Positions 35,048-43,475 of a stretch of 64,000 nt of DNA are shown here, piece after piece (the stretch's first letter is position 1; each line of letters begins with the position of its first letter). This stretch comes from Fen-1258 sp964449775 (GTDB taxonomy: Bacteria > Bacteroidota > Ignavibacteria > Ignavibacteriales > Melioribacteraceae): contig CAYVBQ010000010.1 of NCBI GenBank assembly GCA_964449775.1, forward strand, positions 1 through 64,000, read 5' to 3'. A model generated the notes under the pieces. It did no database searches. It was not told the DNA's origin and was given only the letters and a program-made list of their open reading frames with translations. A program made the position numbers and the translations under genes.

Positions 35048-36221
35048 TATCTACCAATTCCGGATTATCAATAAAGCTATTTATTTTGATTGCTTGTAAA
35101 GTATTCTTGACTTCATGAGTACGAATTAATCGAGCTCCGTTCTTAATGGAGAGTGTCTCAGCAATGATTGTGGAATTTACTCGTTCATCAATTTTCAGAT
35201 CAAGAGATTTACCTAAAAAAGATTTTTTAGAAACTCCAACCATTATCGGTTGACCTATACCTTTAAATTCATTCAAACGTTTTATCAATTCATAATTATC
35301 GGTTACTCTTTTTCCAAACCCAATTCCCGGATCAATAATAATTTTCTTTATGCCTGCTTTTTTAGCAGTTTCAACTTTCATTGTAAGGTAGTCATAAATC
35401 TCAGAAACAACATCTTCATAAGAAGGATCTTCTTGCATTGTCTTCGGACTCCCTTTCATATGCATGAGTACTAAAGTCGCATCGAATTGTTTGGCAACAT
35501 CGAGCATCTGATCATCGTAACCGAAGGAACTGATATCATTAACAATTTTCACTCCGCATGATAATGCTTTCTTTGCAACTTCTGATTTGGTAGTATCCAT
35601 AGAAAGAATAGCATCCGGTTTCTTCTGCAAAATCTCTTCAATAACTGGTATTACACGCTTTAATTCTTCTTCATCGGTAATTCGTTCGGAACCCGGTCTG
35701 CTTGATTCTCCTCCTATATCTAAAATATCAGCACCATCCTCTAAAAGTTTCAAACCATGTTCTACTGCTAATTTTTTATCAATATATTTTCCACCATCTG
35801 AAAATGAATCGGGAGTAACATTTAAAATCCCAACAACATATGCACGTTCAAAAGTAAAATTTCTATGACCGATCTTTAAATACTGATTTTCATATTCAGT
35901 TATGTTTTGAACTGTTTGCGAAACTTTAATTCCAATGTCTTCATTACCAATTGCAATTATCTCCTTGGCTAATTCTGTAAATACTCCATAAGAACCTAAA
36001 GCGAGAAGATCGCATGAATGATCTCCTTTTTTTCCTGTGTTGTAGCAAATTTCTTTATTGGTTAAAATGATTTTTTTGATGTTCTGAGCAAGTTTGAAAT
36101 CAATTCCCCGAATATCAATTCCAAGAAGATCTTTCTCATACAACTCGCGGTAAATATTATATTTTGCGCTATATCTGCGAAAGACATCGGGGTAAAATAT
36201 ATCTACAAGTTGAATTGTCAA
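35040..36221 (-). CDS. folP: dihydropteroate synthase with N-terminal extension
   Basis: Folate pathway enzyme that joins p-aminobenzoate to the pterin. The catalytic domain (about 127-393) shows GILNVTPDSFSDGGKY, DIGGESSRPGSE, DPGIGFGK and the final RTHEV. Residues 1-126 form an extra domain not present in short (about 270-residue) FolP; comparable long forms exist in other phyla. The extension contains SCDLLALGSYGVFTELAKEI and has no recognised motif. The start is TTG with GAGGG about 10 bases upstream. It is co-transcribed with dacA. Confidence 0.93.
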   Translation of the reverse strand: MTIQLVDIFYPDVFRRYSAKYNIYRELYEKDLLGIDIRGIDFKLAQNIKKIILTNKEICYNTGKKGDHSCDLLALGSYGVFTELAKEIIAIGNEDIGIKVSQTVQNITEYENQYLKIGHRNFTFERAYVVGILNVTPDSFSDGGKYIDKKLAVEHGLKLLEDGADILDIGGESSRPGSERITDEEELKRVIPVIEEILQKKPDAILSMDTTKSEVAKKALSCGVKIVNDISSFGYDDQMLDVAKQFDATLVLMHMKGSPKTMQEDPSYEDVVSEIYDYLTMKVETAKKAGIKKIIIDPGIGFGKRVTDNYELIKRLNEFKGIGQPIMVGVSKKSFLGKSLDLKIDERVNSTIIAETLSIKNGARLIRTHEVKNTLQAIKINSFIDNPELVDNV

Positions 36222-36346
36222 TCGTGCCCTCGACTGTGAAAATTTATAAGCTATTGATGAGATTACAATAACAAGAAGAATCCCTTTCTAAAAATAAAAA
36301 AATAATTGAAACAGATAAGAGAAAAGTATGATAAAATTGTAAATGA

Positions 36347-37009
36347 TTACGAGATCAGATTTTTCAACTCGACTGTCGCCGCTGTCACGTTATCCTTACC
36401 GTATATTGCGTTGCCTACCACAAAGACGTTGCAGCCCGCATCGGATAAGTCTTTAATATTATTTAGACCAATACCGCCATCAACTTCGATAAGAAAATTT
36501 GCAGAATATTCTTTTCGTAATGCTGCTAATTCCCTAATCTTTTTAATTGAGTTCGGATTAAATTTTTGCCCGCCAAAACCGGGATTGACCGACATAATTA
36601 AAACCAGATCAACCAGGTTCAAGACTTCAGTTAAAGTAGAGATTGGGGTTGACGGATTAACTGCTACACCAGCTTTTGCCCCTAACTCATGAATTTTTGT
36701 TAAGGTTCTATCGAGATGAATAACCTCTTCTTGATGAACTGTAATACAATTAGCCCCGGATTGGACGAAGTTTTCGATTAATGCATCCGGATCCTTGATC
36801 ATTAAGTGCACATCAATCGGCAGTTTAGTTATTCTTCGAACAGCTTGAACAACAACCGGTCCGAAAGTTAAATTCGGGACAAACTTTCCATCCATAACAT
36901 CACAATGGATCCAGTCGGCACCGCCAAGTTCAACTGATCTAATTTGCTGCGATAAATTTGAAAAGTCAGCGTTTAGAATTGATGGCGCTATAATTTTTAG
37001 TTCATTCAT
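36347..37009 (-). CDS. rpe: ribulose-phosphate 3-epimerase
   Basis: Interconverts ribulose 5-phosphate and xylulose 5-phosphate. It is 220 residues, a TIM barrel with APSILNADFSNL, HCDVMDGKFVPNLTFGP, the metal and catalytic segments DVHLMI and VNPGFGGQKF, and EVDGGIG. The start overlaps the stop of the PASTA gene by 4 bp. Confidence 0.96.
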   Translation of the reverse strand: MNELKIIAPSILNADFSNLSQQIRSVELGGADWIHCDVMDGKFVPNLTFGPVVVQAVRRITKLPIDVHLMIKDPDALIENFVQSGANCITVHQEEVIHLDRTLTKIHELGAKAGVAVNPSTPISTLTEVLNLVDLVLIMSVNPGFGGQKFNPNSIKKIRELAALRKEYSANFLIEVDGGIGLNNIKDLSDAGCNVFVVGNAIYGKDNVTAATVELKNLIS

Positions 37010-37749
37010 TTGATTCCGTTTGCCTTACTCTGTGTTAAAACTACATTTACACTATCTCCAATCTTGACAAGTGTATCTTCACTAGGGTCTTGGTCAGCAA
37101 CTGTGTTTGGTAAGTAGGAAGCAGAATAAATATATATTTTATTGCCTAATCTCAATGAATTAGATTTCAAAATACTTTCGGCTTCCGATAAAGACTTTAA
37201 TAAAAGATTTGGCACACGAACCATGCCTACTTTTGGACCAACGCTCACTTTCAAATTAATCGTAGTCCCTTTAGCTATCTCCCTTCCCTCAAAATATTGT
37301 TGTTCAACAATTGTAGCGGATGGGAATTCGGACTCTACTGAATCAATTTTCCCTAATATCAAACCGAATCTTTCTAAAGTTATAGTTGCATCGCGGATGG
37401 TTTTATTTATTAATGAAGGCATTTTAATAATTGGATCTCCGCCGGAAACCGTTAAATAAATTCTACGATTCTCTTTTACAATAAAACCCGCAATTGGTTT
37501 TTGAGATATTACTTGATCTTTCTGATATTTTTGGTCGAAGCGTGAGGTCTGAACGATCGGGTTGAAATTTGCATCACGAAGAATTTTAATTGCTTCATCT
37601 TTGTTCATGCCCACAACACTAGACACTTTGGATTCTGTTCCGCTTACATAATATGGCAATACGACGTAATCCAGAACAAACAGAATTGTAAAAAATATCA
37701 CAAGGATAATAAGAAGTTTGTTCCAGAATATTTTAGTTGGCATTTTCAT
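37006..37749 (-). CDS. membrane-anchored protein with three PASTA domains
   Basis: A 247-residue protein with a short cytoplasmic N-terminus, one membrane helix (about 12-33), and three PASTA repeats of about 65-70 residues outside the membrane (blocks VVGMNKDEAIKILRDANF, MPSLINKTIRDATITLERFG and VPNLLLKSLSEAESILKSN). PASTA domains bind peptidoglycan or its fragments and usually hang from Ser/Thr kinases or class B penicillin-binding proteins; here they stand alone with no kinase. The kinase at 1396-3300 lacks PASTA domains, so a two-protein sensor is conceivable but unproven. Confidence 0.9.
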   Translation of the reverse strand: MKMPTKIFWNKLLIILVIFFTILFVLDYVVLPYYVSGTESKVSSVVGMNKDEAIKILRDANFNPIVQTSRFDQKYQKDQVISQKPIAGFIVKENRRIYLTVSGGDPIIKMPSLINKTIRDATITLERFGLILGKIDSVESEFPSATIVEQQYFEGREIAKGTTINLKVSVGPKVGMVRVPNLLLKSLSEAESILKSNSLRLGNKIYIYSASYLPNTVADQDPSEDTLVKIGDSVNVVLTQSKANGIK

Positions 37750-37792
37750 GCGTGAAATATATTAAACTCATTCCTCATCACAAAATTAATCC

Positions 37793-38010
37793 AGGAGGTT
37801 CAGACTGTTTAATTTCTTCGTGTTGAATCCTCCACCGCCCTGCCTGCCGAAGTAATGCGGCGGACAGGTTGTGTGAAAGTCTTTTTCGAAGCGGCATCAT
37901 TACTGCATGAATTTAGCAAGAATCCATCAGTGGATGCCCGATAAAAACATTCAGGCATGAGCTCCGCCTTCGGGTGGAGTGTGGCGAAGAGGTTCATTGA
38001 ATTTTGCTTC
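37793..38010. repeat. interspersed palindrome-rich repeat block
   Basis: This 218-bp block is markedly richer in G and C than its surroundings. It contains CCGCCCTGCCTGCCGAAG, GCGGCGGACAGG, and the hairpin CTCCGCCTTCGGGTGGAG. The motif GAGGTTCA occurs near both ends (about 37796 and 37989). A 62-codon minus-strand frame here has a composition unlike a protein and is not annotated. Confidence 0.5.
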
Positions 38011-38025
38011 TAGCTAATATTTTTG
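37997..38025 (+). promoter_or_regulatory. candidate promoter of the GlmU-like gene
   Basis: TTG at 37997-37999 and TATTTTTG at 38018-38025 are separated by 18 bases, one short of the Bacteroidetes optimum. The upstream element lies within the end of the repeat block, so the repeat may contribute part of the promoter. Confidence 0.4.
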
Positions 38026-38076
38026 ATTAATTTATTACAGTAATCAAATTTAATAAGAACAACTCGTCGAGAAAGA

Positions 38077-39336
38077 ATGAAAACAGCAGTTTGTATCTTT
38101 GAAGATGAAGGAATTCATAATTTTTTTCCGCTGACTTATACACGTCCCGTATATGATTTACATTGTGGAATAATGACTCTTCGCGAAAAAATTGTTGCTC
38201 GCTTTCCAAACCATAAATTTATTCTACATTCCCGTCGTTATCTTCAAGAATGCGTTAAAGAACAGAATCCTAAAATTCTAGTAAATCAATTTGATTCTAC
38301 TAATTTGTTATTTATTAATGGTCGTCTATTGATTGGCAAAGATTCATTGAAGCAAATTAAGAGCATGGGAAATAATTCCATCTTATTGAGTGACGATGGA
38401 TCAATAGTAGCCGCAAATCTTTCAAGTGAGTATTTGAACAATCTTTCTAATGCTGAATCCGACTTTCTCTCCTTTCGCAAATTGAAAAATGTTGTTTTTG
38501 TTGAAAGTGAAATAACACTTCTCAAGTATCCTTGGGAACTTGTTAATACGAATGGAAACGAGATCGCAAATGATTTTAATCTAACTATAAAGAAGATTCC
38601 GAAAATCGAATCAAAAAAATATCCATCAGTTGAATTCAAGAACAGAAAAGAAATATATATTGCTAAAGACACAGTTATTGATCCATTCGTATTTCTGGAT
38701 GCATCAGATGGACCAATTTACATCGGTAAAAATGTTCACATTATGTCTCACACATACATTCAAGGTCCGGCGTACATTGGTAATGATTCGATAATTAAAA
38801 AAGGTGGAACAATTTACCACGATACAAGCATAGGAAAATTTTGCAAGGTGGGCGGTGAAGTTGGATCCTCTATCATCCACTCTTACTCTAATAAACAGCA
38901 TGAGGGATTTCTGGGACATTCATATCTCGGCAGTTGGATAAATATCGGTGCAGATACTAACAACAGCGATCTAAAAAACAATTATGAAAGTATCACTGTC
39001 TTGTTAAATGGTAAACCGGTTGATACTGGATCCCAATTTGTCGGATTGATTATGGGTGATCATTCAAAAACCGCGATTAACACAATGTTTAACACCGGGA
39101 CAATTGTCGGTGTCTCATGTAATATTTTCGGCGCAGGATTTCCTCCGCGTTATATACCATCATTTAGCTGGGGCGGTTCTGATTTCCTAAAGCCATACGA
39201 TATTGGCAAATCATTAGAAGTTGCAAATATCGTTATGAAGCGACGAGATAAAAATCTAACTCTTACTGGTGAAATTTTGTTAAGAAAAATTTTTGAAATA
39301 ACTGCTGGAGAAAGATCAAGAAAGGTAAAATCATAA
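38077..39336 (+). CDS. GlmU-like sugar nucleotidyltransferase family protein
   Basis: A 419-residue protein. The N-terminal half (MKTAVCIFEDEGIHNFFPLT) matches the atypical NTP-transferase-like domain found in Bacteroidetes GlmU-family proteins and lacks the usual GxGTRM loop. The C-terminal half (about 190-390) is a left-handed beta-helix with hexapeptide repeats such as IGKNVHIMSHTYIQGPAYIG. It is probably a nucleotidyl- or acyltransferase acting on a sugar phosphate; the activity is inferred. The GAGAAAG site lies very close to the ATG. Confidence 0.85.
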   Translation: MKTAVCIFEDEGIHNFFPLTYTRPVYDLHCGIMTLREKIVARFPNHKFILHSRRYLQECVKEQNPKILVNQFDSTNLLFINGRLLIGKDSLKQIKSMGNNSILLSDDGSIVAANLSSEYLNNLSNAESDFLSFRKLKNVVFVESEITLLKYPWELVNTNGNEIANDFNLTIKKIPKIESKKYPSVEFKNRKEIYIAKDTVIDPFVFLDASDGPIYIGKNVHIMSHTYIQGPAYIGNDSIIKKGGTIYHDTSIGKFCKVGGEVGSSIIHSYSNKQHEGFLGHSYLGSWINIGADTNNSDLKNNYESITVLLNGKPVDTGSQFVGLIMGDHSKTAINTMFNTGTIVGVSCNIFGAGFPPRYIPSFSWGGSDFLKPYDIGKSLEVANIVMKRRDKNLTLTGEILLRKIFEITAGERSRKVKS

Positions 39337-39378
39337 ATCTCGCTCAAATGATAATATACAAAACATCCAAATATGTAT

Positions 39379-39476
39379 GAGGCGTATCTAAAAAGGTCTA
39401 TTCTGTTATTTGGGATTGTGAAAATAAACCGAATTCGAAATTTTTCTATAATGAAATTACCTTTTAGAGAAGACTC
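39379..39476. mobile_element. 98-bp inverted-repeat element (GAGGCG family, copy 1) at the rqcH start codon
   Basis: The ends GAGGCGTATCTAAAAAGGT and ACCTTTTAGAGAAGACTC are imperfect inverted repeats. The element is flanked by ATGTAT on both sides (39373-39378 and 39477-39482), a 6-bp target duplication. The right-hand ATGTAT is the first two codons (Met-Tyr) of rqcH. A second copy of the same length and ends lies at 54953-55051 in the opposite orientation. The interior does not code. Confidence 0.8.
39466..39471 (+). promoter_or_regulatory. ribosome binding site of rqcH supplied by the element
   Basis: GAGAAG lies 5 bases before the rqcH ATG and belongs to the inverted-repeat end of the element (AGAGAAGACTC). 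In the second copy the same position reads AGAGGAGACTC, an even better Shine-Dalgarno match. Confidence 0.55.
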
Positions 39477-41087
39477 ATGTATAAAAATTATTTCTATCTA
39501 TTCAGATGCATCAACCAGTTAGAACAGATTGTAAATGGAAGACAAATTATTGATGCCTATACTCAGGAAAAAGATAAACTCTTTTTACATATTCCATTAC
39601 CAGGCAAACCGAATTTTCATCTGATCATTTCTACAAATCTGCAGCATCCTTACATCACAATAAAAGATGAGCATTTCAAGGCAAAAAAAAACACGAGTAA
39701 TTTTTTCAGTGAGTATCTCCCTTCCACCATTGAATCAATTCATATTGCGTTTGGTGACCGTGTAATCAAGATCATTTTGAGTAATGCTGCATTAACGATA
39801 TTATTTAAAGGTGGTCATAGCAATATTATCTTGAGCGATTCTCAGAGAGTTTTGCACACATTCAAAAAAGTATCATTCGAAGAAAAGAATATTTTTCGAG
39901 AGGAAATTGATAAGCATAATTTCATTAATTCACCGGGACAGATCTATTCATTGATCGTAAACACACACGATGAGGATGCGATCAGAAAAATGCCGTTTAT
40001 TGGAAAAGAGATTTTCGTGGAAGTAGAATCGCGTGGGAAGGATTTCAATAAAAATCTGATTGATGTTCTAAATGAAATCGCGAACGAAAAGATCTTGGTT
40101 TATTTTGATGATTATTTAGGCAAACCAAGTTTTCATCCGGTTTCTTTCAAGTCACGCTTAATTCCGGAAGAACACTTTACATTCGATAACTACTTTAGTG
40201 CGCTTAACAAATATTTCACCCTCTCCTATTCTCAATCAAAAATAAAAAATGTGAGAAAAGAGATTGAGAAATTTCTTACAAAAGAAATTGAAACACTCTC
40301 CAGTAAATTAAATAAATTGAAAGGACGTATTGATGCCGGGTCTAAAGAAGAAATTTATCATCAATATGGAGAATATTTATTAGCAAATATCCATGTGATA
40401 CGTAAAGGAATAAAAGAAATTGAATTGGAAGAGTACACTTCCGGTCAGTTTCATAAAATAAAACTTGACGAAAAACTTTCACCGCATCAAAATATTGACC
40501 GCTATTTTGATAAATCCAGATCCGAAAAAATTGAGTATCAAAGATCTAAAGAGCTGCTCAATCTAAACGCAACAGAATATGAACGATTAATAAAGATAAG
40601 AGATAAATTTGAACGCATGGAAGATCAAGAATCACTGCTTCAAATAAAAAAAGAATTGAAGATGAAATCTGAACAATCATTATCAGTTGATACGAAGGAA
40701 AAATCCTTATATAGGCATTTCTTACTAGCAGGTAAATACCATATTTATGTGGGCAAAGACAGTAAGAATAACGATCGGCTCACAACTAAGTTTGCAAAGC
40801 AAAATGATTTCTGGTTTCATGCACGTTCTGTTTCCGGTTCGCATGTTGTCCTGAGAGTTGAGAATACTAAGGAAGTAATTCCTAAAAATATTTTGCAGAA
40901 GACGGCTTCATTAGCAGCATTCTATAGCAAGGCAAAAACTTCTAAACTCGTACCCGTTACTTACACTCTTAAAAAATATGTTAATAAAAATGCCAGACAC
41001 GAACCGGGACAAGTAACCGTAACCAAAGAAACAGTCTTACTTGTTAAACCGGAAATTCCAGCTGGGTGCGAAATGGTTACGGATTGA
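39477..41087 (+). CDS. rqcH: RqcH/NFACT ribosome quality-control protein
   Basis: RqcH binds stalled 50S-peptidyl-tRNA complexes and directs addition of C-terminal alanine tails. The protein has 536 residues. The NFACT-N domain begins MYKNYFYLFRCINQLEQIV, the form seen in Bacteroidetes. A helix-hairpin and coiled-coil middle follows, then the NFACT-R domain with the signature NDFWFHARSVSGSHVVLR. The N-terminal alignment supports the ATG at 39477, which abuts a mobile element, so the native leader has been displaced. Confidence 0.92.
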   Translation: MYKNYFYLFRCINQLEQIVNGRQIIDAYTQEKDKLFLHIPLPGKPNFHLIISTNLQHPYITIKDEHFKAKKNTSNFFSEYLPSTIESIHIAFGDRVIKIILSNAALTILFKGGHSNIILSDSQRVLHTFKKVSFEEKNIFREEIDKHNFINSPGQIYSLIVNTHDEDAIRKMPFIGKEIFVEVESRGKDFNKNLIDVLNEIANEKILVYFDDYLGKPSFHPVSFKSRLIPEEHFTFDNYFSALNKYFTLSYSQSKIKNVRKEIEKFLTKEIETLSSKLNKLKGRIDAGSKEEIYHQYGEYLLANIHVIRKGIKEIELEEYTSGQFHKIKLDEKLSPHQNIDRYFDKSRSEKIEYQRSKELLNLNATEYERLIKIRDKFERMEDQESLLQIKKELKMKSEQSLSVDTKEKSLYRHFLLAGKYHIYVGKDSKNNDRLTTKFAKQNDFWFHARSVSGSHVVLRVENTKEVIPKNILQKTASLAAFYSKAKTSKLVPVTYTLKKYVNKNARHEPGQVTVTKETVLLVKPEIPAGCEMVTD

Positions 41088-41102
41088 TGAATGAAATCTT
41101 CA

Positions 41103-42146
41103 TTAAATCATTTTTGTTTTTTTTCTTTTGTGTTTTAATCCATATACTAATACAAATAATGCAGAAACTGCCGCGTTAGCAACAGAATTTGAAATTCTAT
41201 CAATACTATTAATTTCTTTGGAGATATGGACATAGTTCCTAAACAGACGGGAGGAATCCGATAACCTGCTCACGGAAATCGATAATAGTTTATTCAGTTC
41301 GCAAGTTTTTATATAATCATCAAAACTTTCATTCTTCGATTTAATCCCTTCAAATAATAATAACTGCCTTAGTATTTCTTCCATTATACTGCCGGCTAAA
41401 ATTATTGCAGGTTTATTAATATTCTTCTTTAGAAGATAATAAGCATGTTCAACATCGCGGAAAATTATTTTTCTAGCTATATCATCTTCAATAAAATTTA
41501 TTCTTTTCCCGAATTCTTTTTTAGTAAGAGAAAATTCTTTTTTTATATTTACCCAAATATCACCAGGATCGTCACTGGTATTAAATATAGAATTCTTCGT
41601 TGAAAGGACATTACTTGTTTTCATACGCACAGATCTGATAAAATATTCCTCCATTACTTCATATATATTTTTAAAGTAAAGTATCTTATCAAGACCTCCA
41701 TTTTCAGAACTAATATTAACTTCATCCATTCCACTGTTTCTGAGTATTTTGCCCCCTGAAAAAATTCCTAAATCCCACATCAACATAAATGCGATACTTA
41801 TTTCAGATTCACTTATCTGAAGTTTTCCAAAAATATCTTTAACACTTACTCGAAAATTAAAATTAGTATCCTTAATCATCTCTTTTAATAGACAAACTAT
41901 TCTTGGCACTATGTCGTAGTATTTATTTTTACTATCAACATACCATATACCTAGTAAAGTCAATCTGTTGTCACGTAACAAGCTGTAATCAATTTTTTTA
42001 TGATCGAATCCCTTTTCCAATTCATTTGCTAAACTTACCTTTACTGTTTTTTCATCAACAATTCGAAAATCATAAGAGTAAATTTTTTCCAACCATATTC
42101 TTTCTGAATAGGTAAGTTTAAGTTTTGTGAACTGATATTTTTTCAT
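41103..42146 (-). CDS. hypothetical protein with helical HEPN-like C-terminal domain
   Basis: A 347-residue protein with no clear family. The middle (about 95-140) has a helix-turn-helix-like look (SVKDIFGKLQISESEISIAF). The C-terminal 120 residues are helical, with HAYYLLKKNINKPAIILAGS, EEILRQLLL and RLFRNYVHISKEI. The last includes an R-N-x-x-H core, similar to but not identical with the Rx4-6H motif of HEPN ribonucleases; DUF4145-like domains have a similar layout. It has its own AGAGTAAC site before the ATG. It is the gene in this window that most looks like an accessory or defence gene, but no known partner is adjacent. Confidence 0.65.
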   Translation of the reverse strand: MKKYQFTKLKLTYSERIWLEKIYSYDFRIVDEKTVKVSLANELEKGFDHKKIDYSLLRDNRLTLLGIWYVDSKNKYYDIVPRIVCLLKEMIKDTNFNFRVSVKDIFGKLQISESEISIAFMLMWDLGIFSGGKILRNSGMDEVNISSENGGLDKILYFKNIYEVMEEYFIRSVRMKTSNVLSTKNSIFNTSDDPGDIWVNIKKEFSLTKKEFGKRINFIEDDIARKIIFRDVEHAYYLLKKNINKPAIILAGSIMEEILRQLLLFEGIKSKNESFDDYIKTCELNKLLSISVSRLSDSSRLFRNYVHISKEINSIDRISNSVANAAVSALFVLVYGLKHKRKKTKMI

Positions 42147-42215
42147 TTGTTACTCTGAAATTTTTGTAGATAGCATTATGATCAAATTTCTAAAAAATTA
42201 AAAAAGTTGCAACTC

Positions 42216-43040
42216 TCACTCTCTTCCTTTCCAACTCTCCATACTTTTATGAACACCCATAACAATCATCAACTTCTGAAAAAGAAGATCTGGTAATAGT
42301 CCGCGTAATAAGATTGTCAATCGCAAACTTCTTGGGCGCCGAACCTGATACTTCCCTTTTTTCAACGCACCGTAAACAATTGCCCGCGCAATCACTTCAT
42401 GATTTTTTACGAGAGGCACAATTAAATTCCCGAGGATACCAAGCTTGGCTCCTTCAAAGAGTCCTTTTGCAAGATAACTCGGATGAATTGAAGACCATCT
42501 CACTCCAAACTTTTTTTTATTCCATGATTCAAAGCGCAACGATTCCGTCAACCCCCAAACAGCCCATTTTGTTGCAGCGTAAACAGATAGGTTCGCTACT
42601 CCGAGCAAGCCGCTTGCAGAAGAGATATTAACGATGTGCCCGTAATCTCTCTCGTACATTCCCGGAAGGACTGCTCTAATGGTGTAGAGCATTGCTGTTA
42701 GATTAATTTGAATTGTCTTCTCCCATACTTCGTCAGGCTGATCGAGAAATTCGCCCCCTTTCACATAACCGGCGTTATTGATAAGAATATCGATTGAACC
42801 CATATCACTCAAAGCTTGTTGAGCCATCTGGTAAACTCTTGTCTTATCAGTTACATCGCAGGAGTAGGTAAATACTTTTCCGCCTAAACGTTCAAGTTCA
42901 CTTTTCGCTTTTTCCAATTCGGATTGATTGATATCCCAGATTGTTACGGTGCATCCTTCTTGAACGAGTAACTTCGCAGTTGCAAAACCGATTCCCATTG
43001 CCCCTCCGGTAACTATCGCGTTTCTTCCTCTTAATTCCAT
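42216..43040 (-). CDS. short-chain dehydrogenase/reductase
   Basis: A 274-residue Rossmann-fold oxidoreductase. The nucleotide-binding motif is TGGAMGIG, the structural motif is NNAGYVKGG, and the catalytic set is Ser in ISSASG and SVYAATK (Tyr-x3-Lys). The ATG follows AAGGAG by 5 bases. The C-terminal 60 residues are basic and hydrophobic (RLTILLRGLLPDLLFQKLMI), suggesting membrane association. The substrate is unknown. Confidence 0.9.
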   Translation of the reverse strand: MELRGRNAIVTGGAMGIGFATAKLLVQEGCTVTIWDINQSELEKAKSELERLGGKVFTYSCDVTDKTRVYQMAQQALSDMGSIDILINNAGYVKGGEFLDQPDEVWEKTIQINLTAMLYTIRAVLPGMYERDYGHIVNISSASGLLGVANLSVYAATKWAVWGLTESLRFESWNKKKFGVRWSSIHPSYLAKGLFEGAKLGILGNLIVPLVKNHEVIARAIVYGALKKGKYQVRRPRSLRLTILLRGLLPDLLFQKLMIVMGVHKSMESWKGRE

Positions 43041-43270
43041 GAAGACTCCTTTATTAGTAATAAGAATTATCTGAACTAATTACTTTTAACAGAACACTGA
43101 TTTTTATGATTGCTCATAATTCTAAAGATAGATCATAAAATAAACATACACATCTTAGTAAATCCGCCTTCTATTCCGGTTTCAAAGAAAGATGAATTCT
43201 CTTCTTGTCTCATTGATGGAGTAATTGATTCTTCGTAAATTAAAAATAGGAAAAGAAGCACTTAATAACT

Positions 43271-43410
43271 CATGTTACGCAGAAAGGAAAGATTCGCCAC
43301 GAAGACTCTAAGGCACAAAGGTTTCACCAAGAAAAACATAAACTTTGTGAAGATTTTGTGTCTTTGTGTCTTAGTGGCTAAGTTTTTTCATGTGGACTGC
43401 GTAACGTGAA
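43271..43410. mobile_element. 140-bp inverted-repeat element with GTTACGCAG ends
   Basis: The outer ends CATGTTACGCAG and CTGCGTAACGTG are inverted repeats with one mismatch. Inside is a second inverted pair, CGCCACGAAGACTCTAAGGC and TCTTTGTGTCTTAGTGGC, a sequence type common in interspersed repeats of this bacterial group. TTAATA flanks the left (43262-43267) and right (43411-43416) sides, a possible 6-bp duplication. The surrounding gap 43041-43475 holds no convincing gene. Confidence 0.6.
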
Positions 43411-43475
43411 TTAATAATTAATATTTCACTTCATTTCACTTTTGATAGAATTCTAAATTCAAATTCGGTTTTAGA

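Noticed and set aside
37809..37997. 62-codon minus-strand frame
   Set aside because: It lies wholly inside a palindromic repeat block with non-protein-like composition.
43130..43260. Short frames in the gap before the glycosyltransferases (for example plus-strand NIHILVNPPSIPVSKKDEF)
   Set aside because: Both strands give short open stretches of similar quality with no starts; too weak to call a gene or remnant.
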